Source of the DNA: Acidobacteriota bacterium | GTDB taxonomy: Bacteria > Acidobacteriota > Vicinamibacteria > Vicinamibacterales > UBA2999 | Direction of reading: 5' to 3' | Assembly (NCBI GenBank): GCA_020851835.1 | Contig: JADZBZ010000362.1 | Span: 1-6,322 of the forward strand | DNA: 6,322 nt | Shown: one piece after another, positions 1-6,322 of the stretch | How positions within the stretch are numbered: the first letter of the stretch is position 1 | Layout of the letters: each line of letters starts with the position of its first letter | Notes under the pieces: model-generated | What the model saw: only the letters and a program-made list of their open reading frames with translations | What the model was told of the DNA's origin: nothing | Database searches by the model: none | Translations under genes and position numbers: made by a program

Positions 1-463
1 CGAGGGTATTCCGCTGCGCGGCCGGCATGCCGTGGTGGTTGGCCGCAGTGACATCGTGGGGAAGCCCATGGCGCTGCTGCTGCTGCATCGCGATGCCACG
101 GTGACGATCTGTCACTCGCGAACCGAAAATCTCCCCGGGTTCTGTCGCACCGCCGACGTGCTCGTGGCGGCAGTGGGACGGCCCGCGTTCGTGACAGGCG
201 ACTTCATCAAGCCCGGCGCCACCGTCATCGACGTGGGGATCAACCGGCTCACGTCCCGCGAGGCCGTCGAACGCGTGTTCGCGGCCGGCAGCCCGAAACG
301 CCGCCAGTTCGACGAGAAGGGCAGCGTCCTGGTCGGTGACGTCCATCCCGATGTGGAGGCCATCGCGGGCGCACTCACGCCCGTACCGGGCGGCGTCGGG
401 CCGCTGACGATCGCCATGGTGCTGCGCAACACGATTACGGCCGCCGAACGACGCGCCGGCTGA
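1..463 (+). CDS. folD: FolD bifunctional methylenetetrahydrofolate dehydrogenase/cyclohydrolase, C-terminal part (5' truncated by window edge)
   Basis: FolD interconverts 5,10-methylene-THF, 5,10-methenyl-THF and 10-formyl-THF in the cytosol, using NADP. The reading frame is open from base 2 to the TGA at 461-463. It begins inside the protein at EGIPLRGRHAVVVGRS, so the GTG at 32 is an internal codon and not a start. Visible family motifs are the dinucleotide-binding segment VVGRSDIVGKPMA, then ADVLVAAVGRP, the VIDVGINRL strand, VGDVHPDV and the C-terminal signature TPVPGGVGPLTIAM. About 153 codons are present, roughly the second half of a ~290-residue enzyme; the N-terminal catalytic domain is off the window. 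Between INRL and VGDV there are 27 residues, where E. coli FolD has about 5, so the protein carries a family-variant insertion. The stop overlaps the coaE start (TGATG), suggesting coupled translation. Identification is firm. Confidence 0.96.
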   Translation, partial: EGIPLRGRHAVVVGRSDIVGKPMALLLLHRDATVTICHSRTENLPGFCRTADVLVAAVGRPAFVTGDFIKPGATVIDVGINRLTSREAVERVFAAGSPKRRQFDEKGSVLVGDVHPDVEAIAGALTPVPGGVGPLTIAMVLRNTITAAERRAG

Positions 464-1065
464 TGCTGCGCGTGGCGCTGACCGGAGGGATGGCGACGGG
501 GAAGAGCTACGTCGCCGGGAAGCTCCGGTCCGCAGGGTTCCCGGTGGTCGATGCTGACGTCCTCGCCCGCGAGGCCGTGGCCCCGGGCAGCGCCGGTCTC
601 CGGGCGATCGTCGAGCGATTCGGCCCCGGCGTACTCGGCACCGGCGGCGCGCTGGACCGGGCGCGCCTGGCGGCCATTGTCTTCGCCGACGCCGAGGCTC
701 GACTCGCGCTCGAGGCCATCGTCCACCCGATCGTACGGACCGGCCTCGACCGCTTCTGGACGGCGTGTCCGGGCGGCACCGCCTTCGCCGTGGCCGATAT
801 CCCGCTCCTGTACGAGACCGGTCGCGCCGGCGACTTCGACGCCGTCATCGTGGCGGCGTGCCCGCGAGAGATGCAGTTGGACCGGATCGTGCAACGTGAC
901 GGCACCACGCGCGAGCAGGCCGAGCGCCGGCTGGCGGCCCAACTGCCGATCGAGGACAAGGTGCGCCGCGCCGACTACATCATCGACACCAGCACGACGT
1001 TCGCGGCGACCGATGCCGCCGTGGACGAGGTGGTGCGGGCGCTCCGGGCACGCGCGCGCACGTGA
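463..1065 (+). CDS. coaE: Dephospho-CoA kinase
   Basis: CoaE phosphorylates the 3'-hydroxyl of dephospho-CoA with ATP, the final step of coenzyme A synthesis, in the cytosol. The 200-residue product has the usual family length. The Walker A loop is at residues 8-15 (GGMATGKS). The conserved VVDADVLAREAV block follows at 28-39, with D32 matching the catalytic aspartate region (D33 in E. coli). HPIVR lies at 88-92, the substrate-side motif DIPLLYETG at 112-120, the QRDGTTREQAERRLAAQLP lid region at 144-162, and the ADYIIDTS terminal motif at 170-177. The ATG start is the first codon after folD and overlaps its stop by one base; no clear Shine-Dalgarno precedes it, so reinitiation from folD is likely. 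The two enzymes share no direct pathway step. Nothing appears truncated or altered. Confidence 0.97.
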   Translation: MLRVALTGGMATGKSYVAGKLRSAGFPVVDADVLAREAVAPGSAGLRAIVERFGPGVLGTGGALDRARLAAIVFADAEARLALEAIVHPIVRTGLDRFWTACPGGTAFAVADIPLLYETGRAGDFDAVIVAACPREMQLDRIVQRDGTTREQAERRLAAQLPIEDKVRRADYIIDTSTTFAATDAAVDEVVRALRARART

Positions 1066-1127
1066 TCGGAGCGCGGCCTGGCTGGGGCGCCGCGACCGTG
1101 ACGTCGAATACGGCATGCCGCGCGGTG
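1066..1127. other. Convergent intergenic spacer between coaE and lapB
   Basis: This 62-bp spacer separates two 3' ends. It holds a possible short GC hairpin (CGCGGC at 1072-1077 pairing with GCCGCG at 1089-1094, 11-nt loop) and a perfect 10-bp palindrome CGGCATGCCG at 1111-1120. Neither is followed by a T-run on either strand, so a classical intrinsic terminator cannot be claimed. The spacer is where both transcripts must end, possibly by a factor-dependent route. The hairpin could be chance in such GC-rich DNA. Confidence 0.4.
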
Positions 1128-2351
1128 TCACAACTCGGCGAAGGACTGGCGGGCGGCGGCCATCCGCTCTTCGACGAACGAATTCCACTCGTGGCAATGC
1201 GGGCACTGCCAGAGCAACTCCGTGCTGCGGTAGTGGCACTTCAGGCAGACGTGGGGATCGAGAAAGAAGACCGCATCCCGGGCCGACTCGATGTAGCGCT
1301 GCACGAGCGCGCGATCGAGGTCGAGCTGCAGCAGCACGGTCCACACCGCCTGGTGCACCGTGAGGCCGTGGGGGTTCTGTTCGAGCGCGTCGAGCAGGAA
1401 GTCGAGCGCCGCGCGCGGCTGGCCACTCCGTGAGAGGTGGCCGCCAAGGGCGAGCCTGGCGCGCCAGTCCTGCGGGCGCGAGGCGATGAAGCGCCGGCAC
1501 CGCTCCGCGAACCGCTCCGGCACGCCCTGCTGGTCGAAGAGGCGCTCGAGCCGCTCGAGCGCCAGGTGGACGCGCTCGGGCGAGACCTCGATGAGCTGTT
1601 CCCAGGCCTCCCGCGCGCCGGCCCCGTCGCCGTCGAGCAGCCGCACGTCGCCCAGGTTCAAGTACGCCGGCGTGGTCGAGGAGTCCAGGTGGACGGCCGC
1701 CTCGAAGTGCCGCGCGGCATCGGCCCGCCGGTTGTCCTTGAGGGCATCGGCGCCGAGCGCGTTCTCGAGAAAGGCCAGAATCGCCTGGTTGCGCGGCTGC
1801 GTGTCGGGGCCGCTCAAGTCCACGAGTTGGCGGCGGATGCGGTAGGCCTCGGCCCACTGGTGCTGCTCCTCGTGCAACTTCTGGAGGTAGAGCAGGGCGT
1901 AGTGGTTGTTGGGCGACAGCCGCAGCACTTCCTTGAACGCCTCGAGCGATCGATCGACGAAACCGCCACGCTTGTAGTCGAGCCCCAGACACAGCAGCAC
2001 GTAACTGTGCTCGAGGCGCGTGAGCTTGGGCCGCTGCAGGAGGGCCTGGTGAACCTGAATCGCGCGCGACACCTGCCCCCGTTCGCGGTAGACGTTGCCG
2101 AGGATCATGTGGATCTCGAGCGCGTCGGTGTCGACGCGGGCGGCGCGACTCAGCTCCTCGATGGCGAGATCGATCTGGTTCGAGACCAGGAAGTTGAGGC
2201 CCAGCACGTAGTGCTGGGAGTCGCGCGCCTTGCGCCGGTCGATCCAGCGGCCGTCACGCAGCTTGTAACGTTCCCATGCCTTGCCGATGGCCAGGCCGGC
2301 CAGCAGGGCGATGAGCGCGGCGATGAGCGGAAGATAGGGGCCGACGTCCAT
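1128..2351 (-). CDS. lapB: LapB (YciM)-like membrane-anchored TPR protein with C-terminal zinc-ribbon/rubredoxin-like domain
   Basis: In E. coli, LapB is an inner-membrane adaptor that promotes FtsH degradation of LpxC, limiting LPS synthesis, and helps organise LPS assembly. The 407-residue product shows the same architecture (E. coli protein 389 residues). An N-terminal membrane helix spans about residues 5-23 and is followed by a charged stretch. A long array of TPR-type helices runs from about 45 to 345; its best-conserved part is YVLGLNFLVSNQ (48-59) through LGNVYRERGQVSRAIQVHQ (84-102). A C-terminal metal-binding knuckle has Cys369, Cys372, Cys383 and Cys386, the CxxC-10-CxxC spacing of the E. 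coli protein, with the WQCPHC motif. The ATG lies 17 bp after the kdsD stop and has no evident Shine-Dalgarno. No lapA-type gene sits upstream, unlike in E. coli. Its position at the end of a KDO operon supports an LPS role; that it regulates LpxC here is inference. Confidence 0.9.
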   Translation of the reverse strand: MDVGPYLPLIAALIALLAGLAIGKAWERYKLRDGRWIDRRKARDSQHYVLGLNFLVSNQIDLAIEELSRAARVDTDALEIHMILGNVYRERGQVSRAIQVHQALLQRPKLTRLEHSYVLLCLGLDYKRGGFVDRSLEAFKEVLRLSPNNHYALLYLQKLHEEQHQWAEAYRIRRQLVDLSGPDTQPRNQAILAFLENALGADALKDNRRADAARHFEAAVHLDSSTTPAYLNLGDVRLLDGDGAGAREAWEQLIEVSPERVHLALERLERLFDQQGVPERFAERCRRFIASRPQDWRARLALGGHLSRSGQPRAALDFLLDALEQNPHGLTVHQAVWTVLLQLDLDRALVQRYIESARDAVFFLDPHVCLKCHYRSTELLWQCPHCHEWNSFVEERMAAARQSFAEL

Positions 2352-2368
2352 GGTCGCGGGCGGGATGT

Positions 2369-3328
2369 CTAGACCATTTCCGTGCGCCAGAGGTCGTGCA
2401 GGTGCAGCACGCCCTGGATGAGCCTGGCTTCGTCGATGACCACCACCGACGTGATCTTGCGCTGCTCCAGCAGGGCGAGCGCCTCGACGGCCAGGGTGTC
2501 GGCGCCGATAGTGATGGGATGAGTGGTCATCACGTCTCGGGCCGTGAGTGGCTGGATGTCGGGGATGTCGGCCATCTTCCGGCGCAGGTCGCCGTCGGTG
2601 ATGATGCCCACCAGGCGCAGGTCGGCGTCGGTGACGCAGGTCATGCCAAGGCCCCGGCTCGACATCGTGTAGATGAGGTCACGCATGCTGGTCTGCTCGC
2701 CGACGATCGGGACGGCCTCCCCGGCGTGCATCAGCTGGCGCGCCCGCATCAGGCGCTTGCCGAGCTTGCCGCCGGGGTGCAGGTGGGCGAAGTCCTCCGG
2801 CTTGAATCCCTTCTCGACGAGTACGGCCATGGCCAGCGCGTCGCCGAGCGCCAGCGCCGCCGTGGTCGAGGCCGTGGGCACCAGATTCATCGGGCAGGCT
2901 TCCTCCGAGACGTGGCAGTCGAGCGCCACGTCGGCGGCCTGGGCCAGCGTCGAGCCCACCTCGCCGGTAATGGCCACCAGGCGCGCGCCCAGCCGCTTGA
3001 TGGTTTCGAGCACGCGGCGCAGCTCCTCGGTTTCGCCGCTGTACGACAGGGCAATCACCACATCGTCGGCCTGAATGACGCCCAGGTCGCCGTGCACGGC
3101 TTCGGCCGGGTGCAGAAAGAAGGCCGGCGTGCCGGTGCTGGCCAGCGTGGCGGCAATCTTGCGGCAGATGATGCCGCTCTTGCCCATCCCGGTGAGGATG
3201 ACCCGTCCCCGACAATCGCGGATGAACTCGACAGCCTGCGAGAAGCGGCCGTCGAGCCGGTCCACCAGCGCCAGGATAGCGGCCGCCTCGGTCTGCAGGA
3301 CGCGGCGGGCCAGGGTGACATCAGCCAC
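2369..3328 (-). CDS. kdsD: D-arabinose-5-phosphate isomerase (SIS domain plus two CBS domains)
   Basis: KdsD/KpsF converts D-ribulose-5-phosphate to D-arabinose-5-phosphate, the first committed step toward KDO. I place the start at the GTG at 3328, giving 319 residues (E. coli KdsD 328). The frame stays open further upstream, but that part lies inside kdsA and does not resemble the family. The SIS domain covers about 1-190, with GMGKSGI (47-53), HPAEAVHGDLG (73-83), SYSGETEEL (95-103), EEACPMNLVPTASTTAA (142-158) and HPGGKLGKRL (184-193). The residues reported as important in E. coli KdsD (Lys59, Glu111, Glu152, His193) align at a constant offset of nine with Lys50, Glu102, Glu143 and His184. 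Two CBS domains follow at about 199-250 and 265-315. The start overlaps the kdsA stop by 8 bases (GTGGCTGA). Its neighbour kdsA uses its product. Whether it is the general-LPS or a capsule-type paralogue cannot be read from sequence, but the context favours LPS. Confidence 0.95.
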   Translation of the reverse strand: MADVTLARRVLQTEAAAILALVDRLDGRFSQAVEFIRDCRGRVILTGMGKSGIICRKIAATLASTGTPAFFLHPAEAVHGDLGVIQADDVVIALSYSGETEELRRVLETIKRLGARLVAITGEVGSTLAQAADVALDCHVSEEACPMNLVPTASTTAALALGDALAMAVLVEKGFKPEDFAHLHPGGKLGKRLMRARQLMHAGEAVPIVGEQTSMRDLIYTMSSRGLGMTCVTDADLRLVGIITDGDLRRKMADIPDIQPLTARDVMTTHPITIGADTLAVEALALLEQRKITSVVVIDEARLIQGVLHLHDLWRTEMV

Positions 3329-4160
3329 GGCGCACGATTCTATCAATCGCCACGAGCCGGCGGAGGAGGGGCTCGACCAGGTCGAGGGCGAGCGCGTTGG
3401 CCGCGTCGCTCTTCGCCCGGGACGGCTCCTCGTGGACCTCCATGAACACGCCGTCCACACCGGCGCCTACACCCGCCTGCGCCAGCGGCTCGATGTACTC
3501 CGCCAGGCCCGAGGTGACGCCGTCGCCGGCGCCGGGCAGTTGCAGGCTGTGCGTCACGTCGAACACGACCGGGAAGCCGAGGGCGCGCAGCATCGGGAGG
3601 CCGCGCATGTCGACCACGAGGTTGTGGTACCCGAACGTCGTGCCGCGCTCGGTCAGGAGGATATCGGTGCCGCCGGCCTCGGTGAGCTTGCCGACGACGT
3701 GGCGCATGTCGTCGGGCGCCAGGAACTGGCCCTTCTTGACGTTGACCGTCCGACCTGTCCGGGCCGCCGCCACCAGCAGATCCGTCTGCCGGCACAGGAA
3801 GGCCGGAATCTGCAGGACGTCGGCCACCTCTGCGACCGGCGCGGCCTGGGCCGCCTCGTGGATGTCGGTGAGGATGGGCAGGCCCGTCCGGACCTTGACC
3901 GCCTCGAGCACCGGCAACCCCTTGGTCAGGCCGGGCCCGCGATACGACGTGATGGAGGTCCGGTTCGCTTTGTCGAACGAGGCCTTGAACACTACCGGGC
4001 ACCCCGTGCGCCGGCCGATGGCCGCGATTTCCACGGCGAGGTCGACGGCATGGTCGCGGCTCTCGATGACGCAGGGGCCCAGGATGAACGCGAGCGGCTC
4101 GGCCGGCCCAAACCGTACGGCCCCCGCCGGCACGGTGCGCACCGTGGGCGAATCACCCAT
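3321..4160 (-). CDS. kdsA: 3-deoxy-8-phosphooctulonate synthase (KDO-8-phosphate synthase), metal-dependent type
   Basis: KdsA condenses arabinose-5-phosphate with phosphoenolpyruvate to give KDO-8-phosphate. The 279-residue TIM-barrel protein has the usual length. Visible motifs are LGPCVIES (27-34), VFKASFDKANRTS (57-69), the RGPGLTKGL loop (74-82), LTDIHE (97-102), LQIPAFLCRQTDLL (116-129), NVKKGQFLAP (140-149), TERGTTFGYHNLVVDMR (170-186), DVTHSLQLPG (201-210) and FMEVHEEP (239-246). The four metal ligands known from Aquifex aeolicus KdsA (Cys11, His185, Glu222, Asp233) fall at Cys30, His204, Glu241 and Asp252, a constant offset of 19. Cys30 replaces the asparagine of the metal-independent E. 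coli class, so this is the metal-dependent class. The ATG overlaps the pyrG stop by 8 bases (ATGGGTGA); the 3' end overlaps kdsD by 8 bases. No Shine-Dalgarno is visible, which fits translational coupling. Confidence 0.97.
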   Translation of the reverse strand: MGDSPTVRTVPAGAVRFGPAEPLAFILGPCVIESRDHAVDLAVEIAAIGRRTGCPVVFKASFDKANRTSITSYRGPGLTKGLPVLEAVKVRTGLPILTDIHEAAQAAPVAEVADVLQIPAFLCRQTDLLVAAARTGRTVNVKKGQFLAPDDMRHVVGKLTEAGGTDILLTERGTTFGYHNLVVDMRGLPMLRALGFPVVFDVTHSLQLPGAGDGVTSGLAEYIEPLAQAGVGAGVDGVFMEVHEEPSRAKSDAANALALDLVEPLLRRLVAIDRIVRRG

Positions 4161-5805
4161 GCGTCGCCACGGGCGAAGCCCCTTTTTCGGCGGCGAGCTG
4201 CTGGCGGAGTGCGGCCTCGACGAAGCTCACGAACAGGGGATGCGGCTTCAGTGGACGCGACTGGAACTCCGGGTGGAACTGGACGGCGATGAACCACGGA
4301 TGGCTCGGCAACTCCGCGATCTCGACGAACTTGCCGTCCGGCGACCGTCCGGAAATGCGCATGCCGCACTCGGCCAGTGCCGGCTCGTACAGGCAGTTGA
4401 ACTCGAAGCGGTGGCGGTGGCGCTCGTGGATGAGGGGCTGCCCGTAGATGCGGCGCGCGAGCGACCCGTCAGCCAGTTCGCAGTCGTAGCGGCCCAGTCG
4501 CATCGTCCCGCCCAGTTCGTCGACGCCGAGCAGGTCGCGCAGCTTGTAGATCACTTTGTGGGGCGCCGACTCGTCCACCTCGGTCGAGTCCGCGCCGTCG
4601 AGCCCGCACACGTTGCGGGCGAATTCGACCGTCGCCCACTGGAACCCGTAGCAGATGCCGAAGTAGGGGATGCCGCGGGTGCGCGCGTACTCGGCCGCCT
4701 TCATCATGCCGCGCGTGCCGCGCGAGCCGAAGCCGCCGGGCACGAGCACGGCATGCGCGCCGTCGAGCAGGCGCGCCCCGCCGTCCTGCTCGAGCGCTTC
4801 GGACTCGACCCACTGGATGTTGATGCGGGTCCGATTGGCGAAGCCGCCATGATGGAGCGCTTCGTTCAGCGACTTGTACGAGTCCTCGTAGCCGGTGTAC
4901 TTGCCGACCACGTGGATGGTGATCTCGTGGTCGGGATGCTTGATGCGGCTCACCAGATCTTCCCACGCCTCGAGGTGCGCCTCGCCATCGGGCAGGCCCA
5001 GCAGCTCGAGAAGCACGCGATCGAGGCCTTCCTCGCGCAGGACCAGGGGCACTTCGTAGATGGTCGAGACGTCCCGGGCCGTGATGACGGCTTCCTCGGG
5101 GACGTCGCAGAACAATCCGATCTTCTGCTTGAGGTCGCGTGGCAGGGGACGATCCGTCCGGCACAACAGGATGTCCGGCTGGATGCCGATGGAGCGCAGA
5201 TCGCGCACGCTGTGCTGTGTCGGCTTGGTTTTCAGCTCGCCGGCCGTCCCGATGTACGGTACGAGCGTCAGGTGGACGTAAACGGTGTGCTCGCGGCCGA
5301 CGTCCCGCCGGAACTGACGGATGGCTTCGAGAAAGGGCAGGCTTTCGATGTCGCCCACCGTGCCGCCGATCTCGACGAGCACGACGTCCACGTCGTGGCC
5401 CACCGCCCGGATGCAGTCCTTGATCTCGTTGGTGATGTGCGGGATCACCTGGACGGTGCGCCCCAGGTAGTCGCCCCGACGCTCCTTCTGCAGCACCGAC
5501 AGGTAGATCTTGCCGGTGGTCCAGTTGCTGTGGCGCGTCGTCGTCATGGTGGTGAAGCGCTCGTAGTGGCCCAGGTCGAGATCCGTTTCGGCACCGTCGT
5601 CGGTGACGTAGACCTCGCCGTGCTGGTACGGGCTCATCGTCCCGGGGTCGACGTTGATGTAGGGGTCGAACTTCTGCAAGGTGACCTTGTAGCCGTGGCC
5701 TTCGAGCAGCGCGCCGATGGAGGCGGCCGCCAGGCCTTTGCCGAGCGACGAGACGACACCGCCGGTGACGAAGATGTACTTGGTGGGGCGAACCGGTTGT
5801 TCCAT
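4153..5805 (-). CDS. pyrG: CTP synthase (glutamine-hydrolysing)
   Basis: PyrG aminates UTP to CTP using ATP and glutamine, in the cytosol. The 550-residue product matches family length (E. coli 545). The N-terminal synthetase domain (about 1-270) begins KYIFVTGGVVSSLGKG with its nucleotide loop at 19-24, then KFDPYINVDPGTMSPYQHGE. Asp77 and Glu145 align with the Mg-binding Asp72 and Glu140 of E. coli. The C-terminal class I glutamine amidotransferase domain (about 295-535) has the nucleophile Cys385 in GICYGFQWA and the His511/Glu513 pair in QFHPEFQSRP. Two local variations from the common pattern are GICYGFQ instead of GICLGMQ, and SRGTRG where RGxEG is usual; the catalytic triad is intact. 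The ATG lies 9 bp after kdsB; a weak GAGAG element about 7 bp upstream may serve as ribosome site. Placement beside kdsB makes sense because KdsB consumes CTP. Confidence 0.98.
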   Translation of the reverse strand: MEQPVRPTKYIFVTGGVVSSLGKGLAAASIGALLEGHGYKVTLQKFDPYINVDPGTMSPYQHGEVYVTDDGAETDLDLGHYERFTTMTTTRHSNWTTGKIYLSVLQKERRGDYLGRTVQVIPHITNEIKDCIRAVGHDVDVVLVEIGGTVGDIESLPFLEAIRQFRRDVGREHTVYVHLTLVPYIGTAGELKTKPTQHSVRDLRSIGIQPDILLCRTDRPLPRDLKQKIGLFCDVPEEAVITARDVSTIYEVPLVLREEGLDRVLLELLGLPDGEAHLEAWEDLVSRIKHPDHEITIHVVGKYTGYEDSYKSLNEALHHGGFANRTRINIQWVESEALEQDGGARLLDGAHAVLVPGGFGSRGTRGMMKAAEYARTRGIPYFGICYGFQWATVEFARNVCGLDGADSTEVDESAPHKVIYKLRDLLGVDELGGTMRLGRYDCELADGSLARRIYGQPLIHERHRHRFEFNCLYEPALAECGMRISGRSPDGKFVEIAELPSHPWFIAVQFHPEFQSRPLKPHPLFVSFVEAALRQQLAAEKGASPVATHG

Positions 5806-5814
5806 GGTGGGCTC

Positions 5815-6322
5815 TCAGGTCCTCGCGGCAGCCAGCATCCGCTGCCGCACGCGCGCAAGATCGTCCGGGGTGTCGACGCCGATGGAGTCGTGCTCCGTGT
5901 CGACGACGTGAATGCCGATGCCGTGGACGAGCGCGCGCAACTGCTCGAGGGATTCCACGCGCTCGACGTCGGCTGGCGCCAGCGCAGCCAGCCGCAGCAG
6001 GATGTCGCGGCGGTACGCGTACAGGCCTACGTGAACCCGCGCGAGTGCCGGTGGCTCGTGTGGCGTCAGCCGGGAAGACGGAATGGGCGCGCGTGAAAAA
6101 TACAGCGCGCCGCCGTCGACGGCACGAACGACCTTGACTACGTTGGGGCTCAGGTACTCCTCGGCCGAGCGCGCCGGCCGGCACGCCGTGCCGACGGCAA
6201 TCGACGGGTTGTCGAGCAGCGGCCGCACGACCGCATCGATGACCGCCGGGTCGATCAGCGGCTCGTCGCCCTGCACGTTGACAACCAGGCCGCACGTCAG
6301 TTGCGCGGCCACCTCGGCGAGA
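5815..6322 (-). CDS. kdsB: 3-deoxy-manno-octulosonate cytidylyltransferase (CMP-KDO synthetase), C-terminal two-thirds (5' truncated by window edge)
   Basis: KdsB couples KDO to CTP, giving CMP-KDO for transfer to lipid A, with release of pyrophosphate. The frame is open from the window edge to the TGA at 5815-5817, so about 168 residues are present of roughly 250. The GTG at 6312 is internal: codons before it read LAE and match the conserved region just ahead of VNVQGDEPLI. Family motifs visible are VVNVQGDEPLIDP, GTACRP, the NVVKVV strand, ALYFSRAPIPSSR, HVGLYAYRRDILLRL, the ESLEQLR helix and GVDTPDDLARVR. The last contains the aspartate that corresponds to a Mg-binding Asp in E. coli KdsB. 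The N-terminal nucleotide-binding signature lies outside. It is the most upstream visible gene of the minus-strand run, so the promoter is probably upstream of the window or of further genes. Confidence 0.96.
   Translation of the reverse strand, partial: LAEVAAQLTCGLVVNVQGDEPLIDPAVIDAVVRPLLDNPSIAVGTACRPARSAEEYLSPNVVKVVRAVDGGALYFSRAPIPSSRLTPHEPPALARVHVGLYAYRRDILLRLAALAPADVERVESLEQLRALVHGIGIHVVDTEHDSIGVDTPDDLARVRQRMLAAART

Noticed and set aside
71..86. CTG/GCTG short tandem repeat
   Set aside because: It simply encodes a Leu run in the conserved FolD helix after GKPMA; it is too short to be a meaningful repeat.
1072..1120. Intrinsic terminator in the convergent spacer
   Set aside because: Only a 6-bp GC stem with an 11-nt loop and a separate 10-bp palindrome are present, with no T-tract on either strand.
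112..1992. A 626-codon minus-strand open frame opposite folD and coaE and out of frame with lapB
   Set aside because: It crosses two plus-strand genes and the convergent spacer, has low-complexity Arg/Ala/Pro-rich translation and no recognisable domain; it is a GC-bias shadow.
1437..2372. A 311-codon plus-strand open frame opposite lapB
   Set aside because: It is the mirror of the conserved TPR coding sequence, rich in V, E, L and Q, without its own motif or ribosome site.
3329..3460. N-terminal extension of kdsD to an upstream in-frame start at 3460
   Set aside because: The extra 44 residues overlap kdsA coding sequence, are Ser/Arg/Thr-rich and do not match the family N-terminus; the GTG at 3328 gives normal length.
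3397..6096. A long plus-strand open frame of 899 codons opposite kdsA, pyrG and kdsB
   Set aside because: It lies antisense to three well-identified genes, its translation resembles no family and is rich in R, A, V, D and H as expected from a mirrored high-GC frame, and it spans several gene boundaries.
1..6322. A hidden defence, mobile or otherwise novel system
   Set aside because: Every stretch except the 62-bp spacer and gaps of 17 and 9 bp is accounted for by conserved housekeeping genes; no inverted-repeat ends, transposase, integrase, direct-repeat array, tRNA or rRNA was seen.

Overview
The window is chromosomal, high-GC (judged by eye) and almost fully coding, and it reads as ordinary housekeeping DNA of a Gram-negative, LPS-making bacterium. 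KDO synthesis genes plus a LapB-type protein imply an outer membrane with lipopolysaccharide. My best guess at the lineage is Acidobacteriota, perhaps Vicinamibacteria-like. This rests on the high GC, the FolD C-terminal insertion, the CoaE P-loop wording (TGGMATGKSYV) and the metal-type KdsA. It is an inference from remembered family features, not a search result.

Plus strand, 1-1065: the 3' part of folD (one-carbon/folate metabolism; its N-terminus lies left of the window) overlaps coaE (last step of coenzyme A synthesis) by one base in a TGATG junction. A 62-bp convergent spacer (1066-1127) follows.

Minus strand, 6322 down to 1128: a tight run of five genes in transcription order kdsB (its N-terminus lies right of the window), pyrG, kdsA, kdsD, lapB. 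The gaps are 9 bp (kdsB/pyrG), an 8-bp overlap (pyrG/kdsA), an 8-bp overlap (kdsA/kdsD) and 17 bp (kdsD/lapB), so this is very probably one transcription unit whose promoter lies outside the window.

The genes fit together. KdsD makes arabinose-5-phosphate, KdsA condenses it with PEP to KDO-8-phosphate, and KdsB activates KDO with CTP. PyrG makes that CTP. LapB, at the end, is in E. coli the adaptor that tunes LpxC degradation and so LPS output. The KDO-8-phosphate phosphatase (KdsC) is not in the window. All diagnostic active-site residues I could place are present. I found no mobile element, CRISPR array, RNA gene or novel system, and no gene-free stretch over 62 bp.
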